From Rugalucina vietnamica (Eukaryota > Mollusca > Bivalvia > Lucinida > Lucinidae): a DNA stretch of 64,000 bases. The stretch lies in contig OZ024880.1 of NCBI GenBank assembly GCA_964017185.1, positions 43,041,071 through 43,105,070 of the forward strand. Direction: 5' to 3'. Each line of letters opens with the position of its first letter. The stretch's first letter is position 1. A program made the translations under genes and the position numbers. The notes under the pieces are model-generated. The model was not told where the DNA came from. It did no database searches and was given only the letters and a program-made list of their open reading frames with translations. Of this stretch, positions 50,571 through 57,955 are shown one piece after another.

Positions 50571-51597
50571 AAAATAAAAGATTTCAGTTGATTTTTTCTC
50601 TTACTTATAATTGCTCAAATTGCTGAAAACATTGATTGTGGGTACACGTTAGAATCGCATCATCGAGGCGGCTTTAATAAGTACCCAAATGAGTACCCAA
50701 ATCCTATATTTTATATACAAATAAGAAAAAATGTATACACTTATACACCCCAGTTTTATATAAAAGTACGGGTTAAGGGAGTTTTTATCACACAGACACG
50801 CTATCCTGTTGAAGGGTACTATTATGTCATTACATGTCAAAAATGATGGAACTGAAATCAAATGTTCTTTTTCCTTTTCTTGTTTTCCTACTTCGGCTAT
50901 AGAGACAAGAAGAAGAAGAAGAAGAAGAAGAAGAAGAAGAAGAAAGAATAATACTTTCCTTTAATTCCATCCTCTGTTTACTGCCAGCAGGCCGATGTCT
51001 GCTCCTTTCTTCAACAATAGGTGGACGAACATTTTCTACTCGCTGACCAATAAAATGTCTCAACCCTCTGCCTGAGATATCCACATCTCCCTCGACCGAG
51101 CTGGGAAAAATAAGAGTGCCATCTTCGCCGGTAATGTCGCCTATCAAGTCTCGAATCTCGGCTAACCTTTTTAGAATTCTTCCTTTGAAAAGTCTTGCTG
51201 TTCAAATATAAAAGTAAAAGAACATTTCTTTCATGAACAATATACAGCGACAGAAATTTTTTGAAACTATGTAGAAAGTATTGGTACCAAAGCCGAGAGT
51301 AAAAATGGTACCAAAGCCGAGAGTGAAAAAAAGTTAAGCCGACCATTAGCGCATTATCTTTTTTATAATCAGCATTTTAATTACTCGTACTAGAGGTGGA
51401 GAGGAATGGCTCACGCTTCTTTTACTTATTTTAGTGATGTTTTTTAAATGCTTTACTCCATAATTAAAAATGCAATTAAATCTTAATTAATTAATTGCGT
51501 TTGTAAACAAAATATACGACTTACGTGAAATAGGTGCAACGAGAACGCTGCATAAAAGGGCCAAAACCAAAATGTGGCTGCAATGCCTAGGCACCAT
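24463..51597 (-). CDS. Gene A: secreted ADAM/reprolysin-like metalloprotease (spliced)
   Basis: Zinc metalloprotease of the metzincin M12B type, probably secreted and activated in the Golgi. Coding exons by GT-AG sites and phase: 51525-51597, 50955-51197 (3' end uncertain), 50414-50497, 48395-48506, 47899-48040, 31406-31484, 31025-31117, 29713-29858, 28992-29020, 28207-28327, 27657-27824, 25785-25929, 25358-25501, 24463-24765; about 627 residues. Domains: signal peptide 1-21, prodomain to about 193 ending in furin-type RFKR, catalytic domain with HEIAHALGAYHD (about 369-380) and Met-turn NIMS (about 396-399), Cys-rich region, Pro/Thr linker, six-Cys module. There is no transmembrane segment, so it is secreted rather than a membrane ADAM. 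Substrate unknown. Intron 5 is 16.4 kb and packed with transposons. Weak point: exon 2 ends in phase 1 but exon 3 needs phase 0. Confidence 0.85.
25358..25501 (-). CDS. Gene A exon 13: Cys-rich region
   Basis: 144 bp, phase 0. WAVQCCLNGD and LVYDGTPCVGADP resemble the Cys-rich/disintegrin-like segment of ADAM and ADAMTS proteins. The gene B exon 60409-60552 is also 144 bp. Confidence 0.85.
25785..25929 (-). CDS. Gene A exon 12: Cys-rich region
   Basis: 145 bp. NGNCLHSMSSDFLDNFCLGH, then QCERSFGSGWATC. Matches gene B 61413-61554 (NCLHRIPNDFLNNFC). Confidence 0.85.
27437..27660. mobile_element. Hairpin MITE (GTATACCCC family), partial
   Basis: In intron 11 of gene A; shares the ACTGGGGTGTGCAGGGGTAT and GGGTACTCGTTAGAACCGCC parts, but half of the hairpin is missing. 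Confidence 0.55.
27657..27824 (-). CDS. Gene A exon 11: second half of the zinc site and Met-turn
   Basis: 168 bp, phase 2 at both ends. Starts LGAYHDG, which completes HExxHxxGxxHD, then C...NIMSS (Met-turn) and FSRCTSDQF. There is no counterpart in gene B. Confidence 0.9.
28207..28327 (-). CDS. Gene A exon 10: first half of the zinc site
   Basis: 121 bp. GMAYFGTIC, then HVGAHEIAH and the donor GTAAGT, so the HExxH helix ends at the splice junction in phase 2. Confidence 0.9.
28495..28990. other. Intron 9 of gene A, nothing certain
   Basis: Non-coding sequence with GTGACCAATGACCGTGACC, faintly like the dispersed repeat families, but too diverged to assign. Confidence 0.3.
28992..29020 (-). 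CDS. Gene A exon 9: 29-nt microexon
   Basis: Encodes NELSIEGKI between good splice sites (ATTACAG and GTACGT). Gene B has a microexon of exactly the same length and phase at 62578-62606. Confidence 0.8.
29366..29700. mobile_element. Hairpin MITE (GTATACCCC family), diverged
   Basis: In intron 8 of gene A. Shares GTGGGTACTCGTTA and CAATGTGTACCCGCAATC with the better copies; the hairpin is degraded. Confidence 0.45.
29713..29858 (-). CDS. Gene A exon 8: protease domain
   Basis: 146 bp. Ends in AHHVMLITG, the conserved strand before the active-site helix. The gene B counterpart at 63187-63323 ends AHHVMLITG too. Confidence 0.85.
30680..30930 (-). mobile_element. tRNA-derived SINE with 12-bp target duplication
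   Basis: Minus-strand head GTGGCCGAGCGGTTAA (A box of Ser/Leu tRNA type) and GGTTCGATCC (B box), a tail ending in GGGACGTAAAACTGAATT. Flanked by perfect copies of ATAAATGTCTAT at 30668-30679 and 30931-30942. It is in intron 7 of gene A. It is not a tRNA gene, because the body and tail are SINE-like. Confidence 0.85.
31025..31117 (-). CDS. Gene A exon 7: protease domain
   Basis: 93 bp, phase 0. WTYRYQTIKQYSGWSTGFDM, then the hydrophobic VNVVEIVYPP, the strand that precedes the active-site helix in reprolysins. Confidence 0.8.
31406..31484 (-). CDS. Gene A exon 6: protease domain
   Basis: 79 bp. Reads FKEINNGDYAQAILDAEEYC; phase 2 in, phase 0 out. Confidence 0.8.
31725..34360. repeat. Left arm of a long inverted repeat with a 367-bp array
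   Basis: An outer part of about 0.7 kb (CTCTGTAACCACCAAA, GTTGCCATGGCAAC) is followed by about five tandem units, each marked by TAGGGGGTAGGGGTAACATA near 32485, 32850, 33218, 33586 and 33940. The reverse complement recurs at 38520-39661 and 43200-44665. All lies in intron 5 of gene A. Confidence 0.75.
34503..36245. repeat. Large dispersed repeat block with GCTCACC hairpin end
   Basis: Starts near a CGATCGCTCACCTGAG tract with long T runs and contains at least three units of a TTTGATTGGCCAAGCGGTTT repeat. It ends in GGACGACGGACG-type simple sequence and the hairpin AGCTCACCTGTGAGCC/GGCTCAGGTGAGCT. Non-coding. Confidence 0.65.
36246..36957. repeat. Second dispersed repeat block, same end
   Basis: A shorter relative ending with GACGGACGCACAGACGCCGG and the hairpin GAGCCTTTGGCTC, then AGGTGAGCTAA. 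Internal TGAAGAAGATC and GGCCACA phrases repeat three times. Confidence 0.55.
36970..38136. mobile_element. TGAGCC-family MITE split by a TTAA-targeting element
   Basis: Left half 36970-37077 and right half 38007-38136 make one complete MITE when the 925-bp insert and one TTAA are removed. The right end runs into an (AT)n tract. Confidence 0.8.
37078..38002. mobile_element. piggyBac-like non-autonomous element
   Basis: Ends GGATGTTCGCTG (37078) and CAGCGAACATCC (to 38002) are inverted, and both sides carry TTAA (37074-37077 and 38003-38006), the target site of piggyBac transposases. The 925-bp interior has only short open frames. Confidence 0.75.
38520..39661. repeat. Right arm of the inverted array, first part
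   Basis: Four units marked by TTACCCCTACCCCC near 38527, 38894, 39255 and 39622, in the opposite sense to the left arm. Interrupted at 39661 (CATAGGCAA) by the Naiad. Confidence 0.75.
39663..42578 (+). CDS. Naiad EN-RT polyprotein with three in-frame UGA (candidate selenoprotein)
   Basis: One frame runs from the left junction to TAA at 42576-42578, broken only by TGA at 39741, 39774 and 40653. Endonuclease: LVYVLT (GIY part), QYVGQT (YIG part), RTLQKRFGEH (catalytic Arg), ETELKWIKLLQTPFPLGFN (catalytic Glu). Linker: TGA-Asp-Cys at 40653-40661, where the clade has Cys-x-Cys. RT: VPADKAANNVVVVC, YWLPKLHKRPYKARF, motif A DFSTLYTTLPH, motif B GIPMGTNYAPL, motif C YLDD (Asp pair at 41886-41891). 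The first two TGAs sit in the endonuclease's zinc-binding Cys positions. Naiads of clams are known to encode multi-selenocysteine proteins, so reading the TGAs as Sec is the favoured explanation; random nonsense is the alternative. It nicks DNA and copies its RNA for insertion. Confidence 0.8.
42553..42620 (+). promoter_or_regulatory. SECIS-like element spanning the stop codon
   Basis: Lower stem CAGAC (42553-42557) with GTCTG (42616-42620); core ATGA at 42561-42564 facing GGAG; upper stem GGCCCCGACT with GGTTGGGGCC (10 pairs, two of them G-U); apical loop with AAA 12 bases after the core. These are the defining parts of a eukaryotic selenocysteine insertion element. The TAA stop supplies two of the loop As, so the structure straddles the end of the ORF. 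Confidence 0.65.
42841..42959 (+). promoter_or_regulatory. Conserved long-range stem in the Naiad 3' UTR
   Basis: GAACCACTGCAGAAG near 42840 pairs with CTTCTGTGGTGGTTC near 42945 over 15 pairs (two G-U), enclosing a CAGTAAC/GTTACTG hairpin. The same layout occurs in the copies at 9949, 12901 (reverse) and 56912. The role is unknown; it could be an RT-recognition fold. Confidence 0.5.
43200..44665. repeat. Right arm of the inverted array, second part
   Basis: Resumes at AAGAAAATTGGGCTG and runs through two more units (TACCCCTACCCC near 43525; CCCCTACCCCC near 43890), then the outer arm with GTTGCCATGGCAAC and TTTGGTGGTTACAGAG. Reverse complement of 31725-33300. Confidence 0.75.
44865..45100. 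mobile_element. Hairpin MITE, GCAAACAGAA family
   Basis: The long inverted repeat at 44942-45010 runs from AAGCAAACAGAA to TTCTGTTTGCC and includes GATGGGACGCCGC/GCGGCGTCTCATC. Related copies lie at 46865-47840 and 48750-48945. Confidence 0.65.
45571..45650. repeat. (GT)n(GA)n microsatellite
   Basis: Pure GT repeat passing into a pure GA repeat, in intron 5 of gene A. Confidence 0.95.
45920..46045 (+). mobile_element. SINE 3' part
   Basis: Matches the body and tail of the SINE at 30680-30930 (CTTCTGCTTGCGG, ATATGAGCTGAAAT, AAAGGGACATAAATTGAATT). No tRNA-like head is seen. Confidence 0.6.
46358..46381. repeat. Perfect 11-bp hairpin
   Basis: TTCGGCTCGTC, two-base loop GA, then the exact complement. 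No known function. Confidence 0.8.
46865..47840. mobile_element. GCAAACAGAA hairpin MITE split by another element
   Basis: The hairpin half at 46903-46969 continues after the insert with GAGAATTTTCATCGAAAAA and CACCCAAATGATAACGATGG, phrases that flank the hairpin in the 44865-45100 copy. Confidence 0.65.
46973..47730. mobile_element. TIR element with TTA target duplication (Harbinger-like)
   Basis: The ends are inverted for roughly 55-60 bases, starting AGTCCAATTCGCATGCGC and including ATACACACGTGTAAATATA and CCGGTGTGCAAAT. TTA flanks both sides (46970-46972 and 47731-47733). A 3-bp TWA target is typical of PIF/Harbinger. 758 bp, no transposase. Confidence 0.7.
47899..48040 (-). CDS. Gene A exon 5: furin site and start of protease domain
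   Basis: 142 bp. Basic stretch with RFKR followed by Q, a furin-type cleavage site, then a hydrophobic strand (SVISVALYLDKSI) that opens the reprolysin fold. Ends in phase 2 before a 16.4 kb intron and joins exon 6 to give IMDRFKEI. Confidence 0.85.
48089..48225. mobile_element. TGAGCC-family MITE, partial
   Basis: Holds the GCGAAAGCAAAGGCGCAGAT part and the CTGGCCATCTTCTGTGACTG tail part; the palindrome is incomplete. In intron 4 of gene A. Confidence 0.55.
48395..48506 (-). CDS. Gene A exon 4: prodomain
   Basis: 112 bp; begins VGLLHDHDNDENCLI and ends in phase 1 at LDPST. Clear pyrimidine-rich acceptor. A TGAGCC-family MITE copy starts about 30 bases upstream of this acceptor. Confidence 0.8.
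48535..48760. mobile_element. TGAGCC-family MITE, diverged
   Basis: In intron 3 of gene A. GGTTTCCGACCAGGTCCGAC and the palindrome with GATCAGTTGTGCAGTTAGTG and GATCTGCGCCTTTG. Confidence 0.65.
48761..48945. mobile_element. GCAAACAGAA hairpin MITE, diverged
   Basis: GAAGCAAACAGAATAGC faces GCTATACTGTTTG; flanking phrases match the other two copies. Confidence 0.5.
49152..49830. mobile_element. One-ended copy of the 6050-6970 element (reverse)
   Basis: Begins with the same terminal ACACATGGAAATAAGTTAGG and follows the other copy in reverse for about 650 bases; the second end is missing. Confidence 0.65.
50414..50497 (-). CDS. Gene A exon 3: prodomain
   Basis: 84 bp, phase 0 at both ends. 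Reads FYTGPDGSFACKAKTG; two Cys. Donor GTAAGT. Confidence 0.8.
50640..50780. mobile_element. Hairpin MITE (GTATACCCC family), partial
   Basis: GATTGTGGGTACACGTTAGAA, half of the hairpin, and a reversed TACACCCCAGTTTTATATA part. In intron 2 of gene A. Confidence 0.5.
50910..50944. repeat. (GAA)n microsatellite at the exon 2 edge
   Basis: About eleven GAA units (TTC on the coding strand) lie some ten bases after the proposed exon 2 donor. Without splicing they would encode a Ser run. Confidence 0.9.
50955..51197 (-). CDS. Gene A exon 2: prodomain start
   Basis: The acceptor CAG at 51198-51200 continues the exon 1 frame through a helix (RILKRLAEIRDLIGD). The best donor (AAA|GTATTA) leaves phase 1, which does not fit exon 3. 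A (GAA)n microsatellite lies directly behind it. Either a small exon is unseen or the true donor is elsewhere. Confidence 0.6.
51525..51597 (-). CDS. Gene A exon 1: start codon and signal peptide
   Basis: Met at 51597, then a hydrophobic stretch (HILVLALLCSVLVAP) typical of a signal peptide. 24 codons plus one base, donor GTAAGT; phase 1 fits exon 2. Confidence 0.8.
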
Positions 51598-51989
51598 TGT
51601 GTTAAATGTTCAAGTATGATCAACCATTAAGTTATTCAAATTTGTAACTATGTGTTTTGCTGCACCAACAGCAGATCACCGTCTATCCTTCCTATTTCTA
51701 TCCGCAACAAAAACGTAAATTTCAAGATATATCAATAATTCTGCTTTCAGAATTTGCACGTGTCCGATGTGAAACGTTCTTATTTTCCATTGGACAGAAT
51801 AAAATATTAAATAAAAAGAAATAATAAACACTTTTGATTATACATTTAATCTGTCAGATTAGTATCTTATATTTCTAATTCTTCTACTTTGAAATTAATA
51901 TTGACGATAAGTATCTCCATATTTAATATTGTCCTTTTGTTTCAGCTTTTAATCTGAATAGGATGGAGAATACAATTGCGCCGCGACAC

Positions 51990-52165
51990 TAGAAAACTGG
52001 TCTTCGGGGGTTCCGACCTGGTCCAACACAAACCAGCCTGTACAGTCTCAGAAGAAGGATATAAGCTCGAAATTTCGGATTATTAAAAAGAGGAGGGATT
52101 TACTATCCGTGTAGAGAAAACAAAGGCGCTGATCAGCTCTGCCCATGGCCTCTTTTTGTTTTATC
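51990..52165. mobile_element. TGAGCC-family MITE, partial
   Basis: GGGGTTCCGACCTGGTCC, AAGCTCGAAATTTCGGATTA and ACAAAGGCGCTGATCAGCTC; outer ends lost. Confidence 0.55.
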
Positions 52166-52434
52166 CACGTTGAAACTGAATGAATCATGATAGAGCAAAA
52201 TCTTAATTATTCACTATTTGACCTTAATGATTCCCCTTTGGCTATCCGAATCAAACAATCAGCATCATCTAGACACAGTCCCGTGATACATATATATTCA
52301 TGTATTTGTTCGATAGCTTTCCTCGAAATTGAACGACAAGGACAGGCCTGCTCTGCTAGGGTATTTAGAAACAAAATATTCGTTGTAGCACTTCCTTTGC
52401 TGTCCATAATTTAAATCTCGGTCAGAGCATTTGT

Positions 52435-52439
<5 letters not shown>

Positions 52440-52482
<43 letters not shown>
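52440..52482. repeat. (GT)n microsatellite
   Basis: About 20 GT units, just left of the Tc1-like foldback element. Confidence 0.95.
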
Positions 52483-52486
<4 letters not shown>

Positions 52487-52927
52487 GGATTTGAGAATGT
52501 GAAAGGTTTGTTCATGGCCATCCATGTAATATATACTCATTAAAAGAAGTTTTGCACCATCTAATATTTTGGTGCTATGTTTTTTCAAGACAAAATTTAT
52601 CAATGTTAAGCCCAATTCAAATCATACAAGTCTGATGGATGTGAAAACACTCATTTTGGGGGTACATTTTGATTGTGAAACAAATGTAATAAAAACTCAT
52701 GGCTTTAACTTAGAATGCAGAAATCGTTTCAGGAAAATCATGCTTCAATGCAGTTCTTTCTAAAGCGGTGCGTGCTTTTAGACAGAACCTCTACACTCAA
52801 TATTTTCACACGCACGCTATAACCAATACCATAACATATCCATGTAATGTTGTATAGGATTCTATAGCGCGTGCTTTGGAAGGAAATGAAACATTTCATA
52901 GTCATGGGTAGGGGGCTTACTCTGTCA

Positions 52928-53012
52928 ATGCCAGAGTTCAAGCTCTGGGTATGCTCAGAGCAGGACAGACTCGTCAACGAGTTACAACTGTGTTTGGAGT
53001 GACCAAACGTAC
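52928..53012 (+). pseudogene. Tc1-like transposase N-terminal HTH relic
   Basis: About 28 codons: RVQALGMLRAGQTRQRVTTV and FGVTKRTI fit the first DNA-binding helix-turn-helix of Tc1 transposases. Cut off by the MITE at 53016. Confidence 0.6.
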
Positions 53013-53015
53013 CAT

Positions 53016-53253
53016 ATGAGCCGCCTCATAGGAAAACCCACAATCTGCATAGGCGAAAACAAAGACGCAGATCAGCTTCGCGGTAACCGCGAAGCTGATC
53101 AGCGCCTTTGTTTTCGCTTAATGGATAGTACAATCCCTCTTCTACTTATATCCAAAATTTCACGCATCTAGCATTTTTCTGTGCTTGTGCAGCTCGGTTT
53201 GTGTCGGACCTGTTTAAAAACCACATGGTTGGTTGTCCCACAAGGCGGCTCAT
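53016..53253. mobile_element. Palindromic MITE, intact copy
   Basis: ATGAGCCGCCTCATAGG and CCACAAGGCGGCTCAT ends, with the central palindrome complete (TTCGCGGT/ACCGCGAA). Inserted directly behind the Tc1 relic. Confidence 0.85.
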
Positions 53254-53274
53254 ATGAAGACTTGTGGAGAAGAC

Positions 53275-53345
53275 TCTGTGGCGCAGTACATAAGCCATTC
53301 GCCGTGTGAAACAGGGGTCGCAGGTTCGATCCCGAGTTTCTCATA
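53275..53345 (+). repeat. tRNA-like (SINE head) segment
   Basis: TGTGGCGCAGTACATAAGCC and GGTTCGATCCC look like A and B boxes of a pol III promoter; no full tRNA fold and no clear SINE tail. Confidence 0.4.
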
Positions 53346-53699
53346 TCCGTCCAATGAGTCTATACATTCCTATATAGCAATGTATGTACATGTTATGGTA
53401 TTGGTTAAAGTGTGCGTGTGAAATATTGAGTGTAGAGGTTCTGTCTAAAAGCATGCACCGCTTCGAAAAAAAGTGCCTTAAATATGATTTTTTTTTCATG
53501 AAATGATTCCTGCATTCTAAGAGAAAATCGGGCATTTTTATTACATTTGTATCACCATCATTATGTACCTCATAATGAGTGTTTTCACATCCATCAGATG
53601 TGTATGATTTAATTTAGTCTAACATGAATAAATTTGTCTCGAAAAAAATAGAACAAAAATATTAGGTGGTGCAAAACTTCTTTTGATGAGTATATGCAT

Positions 53700-55440
53700 T
53701 CAACAAGTGAAGAATCGGTGCAATGAGTCGTTGATTTTTCAGTAAGTTTTGGCCATATAACCGGTATAACGTATCCCATTGCCTGAATATATTGATATTA
53801 TCTGGGTTGTTTGCAAAATTGTTGTGGTCACCATTAGTGTGGTCAAAGTCTTTAGGCTATGCACTCCCTGGCCCTTCCATGTATCAACCTTTTATTCATG
53901 TGCCTACTATTTGTACTCGCTAACCTTCAAAGACTCTGAAACCCACGTTTCTGTCGGGTGGTCATGGCAATATTTTATGTAGAATCTGCTGCTTTAAAAC
54001 CTATAAACGTGAAAACAACATACCCGCGAAAATGAGTTACTAAAAAGGTTTGTTCACGTTTTGAATCAAAAGGTTTTCTAACTTAGCATTACTTGGGCCG
54101 CAGGCAGGCCCAGGGATGGGTAGCTCCTCTTTATGGTTTATTGTAGTATATTGGCGTTTCGCATCTAGCGTTGCGTCTGTGGTGTTAGATTTGGTTATGT
54201 GCGAATGGTTGCTAGCTCTGTGGCGAAGAGCATATACCTAAAATTCTAAGCTATTTCATTATTCTCTGTTCCACTCGCCATCTTCATTTCTCATAGATGT
54301 TAGACAGATTATCGCTTTGGTGGGAAATAGCTAGTGATATTGCTAGTCATACGTATTGTTTCTTTAATAGTAAAGTAAAACCGTCCATACTATGTTGTTT
54401 CCTTGGGTGGTTATATTGTCAAGCGCAATTTGGGTGCAATGGCATACTAATATTGGACTGACGTCCCATTAAACGAATGCAACGTCCCTTAATGGCCATT
54501 GCAAATAAACAAACAAAAGTTTATTCATTCTTCCCGACAGTTGGCTGTGTTGGAATTTTAAATTTGATTGAATCAGTTCCTGAACTAAGTTATTTCGTTT
54601 TAACACTGAGAAAGATAAGCAAACTCCCATACAATAGAACAGAATGTGACCAGCCGATCCGCAGTTAAGTTGGCGATGTCTCGGGATCTTGAAAATGTCA
54701 ACGAACTGGAAATCTATCCAACCAATCACTTCAACAAAAAAGTTCAATAAGGCCAATGTCAGAAGTTATAAAACATACCCAAAAGTACACGAGCGCAAAT
54801 GACCTTGAAATTTTGAACGCGTGTTGTTGTTTTCGTTTTTTTTTTCTACCTTCTGGCTACAGACTGAATGAAGTATAGATGGGGTTGCTGATCGGTTACA
54901 TTCATATTGTCCGCATCTAAAATATCTTTAATATCAGCGGTAAAAAGGCCGAATGTGATTATACAAAAATAGTACATAAAAATAGTTTGATCTTTTTGAG
55001 CTTGGTCAACAAACATTTAAGTGGGTCCAAAGTCGTTTTACATGCGTGTACTTAGACCATTAACCTCAATGATATCTACGCTTTCTGGAAGAGATAAAGC
55101 CAAACTGGCATCAACATGTTGCAGGAAGTTATTCAAATATATGGAAAACTCGGGTTAAGTATACAGGCAAAGAATTTGTGAACAAAAAATGTGATTTTTT
55201 TTTTCAACTGTCGACTGACCCATTATGTATAGTTTTGACCTAATGGTTTTTGTTTGTTTCATATTAGTACAGTGTATAAGTTTACACCCTGAGGAACTTC
55301 AGGTGTTGCTAAACATTATTTTTGTCAGGTCTTTGTTTTATCAAAGTACTTAATCATGATTTATTTGATTATCGTGATGATTTACTGACGGGTAGATGGT
55401 CACCAAAGAAATTAAATAACTTTGATGGTTTTAAACAGGG
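53700..55440. other. Intergenic, nothing recognised
   Basis: No supported exon or repeat. Short open frames lack motifs and splice context. Confidence 0.35.
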
Positions 55441-55443
55441 TCA

Positions 55444-55446
<3 letters not shown>

Positions 55447-55500
<54 letters not shown>
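55447..55500. repeat. (CT)n microsatellite
   Basis: About 27 CT units. Confidence 0.95.
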
Positions 55501-55505
<5 letters not shown>

Positions 55506-56029
55506 AAAGACAAAGCGTTTATACCATTATCTGAACTCATAGTCAGGACCCTTTCTTCTGAAAGACAGTTTAAAGTCGGGACCGTCTGAGGTCCGACACA
55601 CCGGCGTGAAATTAAAGAGAAATTCAAAACCTTTTATATGTTTTAACCGTATTTTTGGTGAAACTCAAAGCATACTGTATGATCCTTAACATTCATATAA
55701 ATACTGGTTGAAAATCGTGTTGAATAATGTAGAAAAGTTTACTCATTTAAGATCTTTATTACTTTCATTCCAAATTTCCCTATAGTCATAATACTCGTCG
55801 TGGGTTCCGACATCCCTTGAAGAAGAAATGTGTTTCAATTTAATTGATTATGGCAGAGGACATTAACACAAAGATACAGAGAAGCAAATATGCCGCATGC
55901 AATACAGGATCGGTGCTGAAACAACCGAATTTAACATACAAGCTATGTCAAGAAGAGTGCGGAAGATCAAAAGATTCACTGACATTCGGGAAAAGTTGAA
56001 CATATGTGCCCCCGTGTAACCTTTTAGTT

Positions 56030-56310
56030 GGTTGGGACCAGAGCTTCTTGTCTATTGCTTGGCCCACCGGGGTTCAACGTGTTTTTCTTTTGCTCTGGAG
56101 TTAGTAAGTTATTTGGCGCCCTGCGATCTCCATTGTCTGGCAGCTTACTAAATCTGTGATTTTTCGTTTTTATTCATCATGGTGGTAATCATGATTTATT
56201 TGTTTGTCCTTGATGATTCATTGACTAGTTAGAGTCTCACCACGGAACGAACAAGTAACTAAACTGAACCACTGCAGAAGATGAGGGCGAGGTTTTTTCC
56301 TGCAAGTACC
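56030..56310 (+). mobile_element. Naiad 3'-end fragment
   Basis: Starts in the SECIS right arm (TTAGTTGGTTGGGACC, AGAGCTTCTTGTCT) and continues to GAACCACTGCAGAAG. Diverged; the left arm of the SECIS is missing. Confidence 0.7.
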
Positions 56311-56769
56311 TTTTCATTTCTTCTGTATCAGATATAGATGAAAGGGACAATAAACATGTTGGGGCGTTGCCTCCATTTTATGCAACTTCTACCCATGATC
56401 GGGGCGTAATGACATCCGAATTGTGCTTTGAATATAACCATTCAATTATATTGTGGTTTGATTCATTGACACCTACTTTTCCTGGGCAGGATCTGGCCTT
56501 CTAAGCTTTAACAGTAACCAAGGAGTCGGCAAGTCGATAATAAGCTTTGCCTGGAGGCACAATCAGTCCAATTATTGTTCACGGTTCGGAAACTAAACGT
56601 TCCCATGGAGCAAGTTTTGATATAGTAAGAGGCTTTGGTTTTCTCTGTCAATTCTCTTAGATACGCAATGACGGACCCTTTTTTCGCATGTGAAGATTGT
56701 TGGTTTTCTAATGATGCGTCTCGTTTAATTATATCAAATACTGGTATTCCTATTCGCATTTTATCAGTT

Positions 56770-56908
56770 CTGTTGTAGTTTTATTTATTCTGTGTCTTGG
56801 TGTCGGTTTCTTTGCCATTTTCAACTATTATGTGCGGATTCATATACATATGTCTAGTTGAGTTCAGGGAAAAAGAGTGATCACCTTTAAGGAAATAGCT
56901 GCTCTCTT
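56770..56908 (+). mobile_element. Naiad 3' UTR fragment, diverged
   Basis: Contains TCTGTGTCTTGGTGT and AAATAGCTGCTC phrases in the order of the Naiad 3' UTR, with large gaps. Confidence 0.45.
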
Positions 56909-57405
56909 ACAGGGATCTCCATCGTCGGGCAGCTTACTCAATCTGCCTCGTTTTTTGATTCATCATGGTGTTTATCATGATTTATTTGTTTGTCCATGAT
57001 GATTCATTGACTGGTTAGATTCATCACGAGGACCGAACAACTAATTAAATGATGTGAACCACTGCAGAAGCTGAGGGTGAGGTAAGGTACTGTAAAATCG
57101 ATTTAATCCCGCCAGTAATTTTATATTACTGATCGTTCCAAGGCGATACTTCTGTGGTGGTTCTTATTGTTTTATGTCTTGGTGTTTAAATTTTGTGCTG
57201 TTAGCGTCTTATGTATGTTTTCATATTTTTTGTTAAGTTTAAGTAACTGAATGGCCACCTATAGGGAAAATAGCTGCTCATTCGGCTAACGATATGTCTT
57301 CATGGTATAAGTACCTGATTGTTAATTAAGTTTTTTTCCCACCTCGGTTTTTGGAGTGGGAATTTTTTTCTGATTGCGCCTTTTCCTGATCGTTGCCTAC
57401 TTGTA
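56909..57405 (+). mobile_element. Naiad 3'-end fragment
   Basis: From GGGATCTCCATCGTCGGGCA to near CGTTGCCTACTTGTA, with the 15-bp stem and both hairpins recognisable. Follows two other Naiad tail pieces in the same orientation. Confidence 0.8.
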
Positions 57406-57668
57406 TCTCTCGGCTTATTGTTTGTTATCTGTATCTAAGTATCTATTTGTCATTTTGGAAATAGTTGAACCCCAGTGGGCATTAATGGACAAGAACAAGT
57501 TCAGCACGAAGAAAGATTATCCTCTCGGGCGCAATTAGACCATGTTTGTGTTATCACTAGGTATATAGGGAATGAGATAAAGCCATGTTTGTTTGTTTGC
57601 ATCGGATTGTATTTTACAAGACATTACATTTTCTACAAAGCTGAAAAATCATGAAATTGACAAACGTT

Positions 57669-57851
57669 AGGGAGCGCGGTGGCCTAGTGGTAGAGCGTCG
57701 GACTCCGAATCGAGAAGTCCCGGGTTCGATCCCCACAAGGGTCACTGTGTGGTGTCCTTGAGCAAGACACATTAACAAGAAGCGATGGCTCCGTCCCGAC
57801 ATGACTGAAAAAATGTTGACTTGGACGTTAAACCTCAATACAAACAAATAT
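57669..57851 (+). mobile_element. tRNA-derived SINE with 9-bp target duplication
   Basis: Head GGGAGCGCGGTGGCCTAGTG (A box) and GGTTCGATCCC (B box, about 57724-57734), body GTCCTTGAGCAAGACAC, tail ATGACTGAAAAAATGTTGAC and GGACGTTAAACC. Flanked by perfect ACAAACGTT at 57660-57668 and 57852-57860. Confidence 0.85.
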
Positions 57852-57885
57852 ACAAACGTTGTTTCAAGACTACACAAAACAAAAC

Positions 57886-57891
57886 TTTAAT
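57886..57891 (-). terminator. Possible poly(A) signal of gene B
   Basis: ATTAAA on the minus strand about 65 bases after the gene B stop. Confidence 0.45.
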
Positions 57892-57955
57892 AAATAGTAC
57901 ACAAGTATTAGCTCATTTTGAGCTATAGACTATTTACAACCACCGAGAAACAAAT

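Larger units (their letters stand above)
52531..53694. mobile_element. Tc1/mariner-like foldback remnant
   Basis: Two arms of about 310-330 bp are inverted (52531-52855 and 53380-53694), starting TACTCATTAAAAGAAGTTTT and ending in its complement, each next to TA. Between them lies a relic of a Tc1-type transposase helix-turn-helix (52928-53012, AGQTRQRVTTVFGVTKRTI on the plus strand), a TGAGCC-family MITE and a tRNA-like segment. Confidence 0.65.

Noticed and set aside
57669-57745. Possible tRNA gene
   Set aside because: Has A and B boxes, but the rest continues into a SINE body and tail with a target duplication. The same applies to 30860-30930 and 53275-53345.
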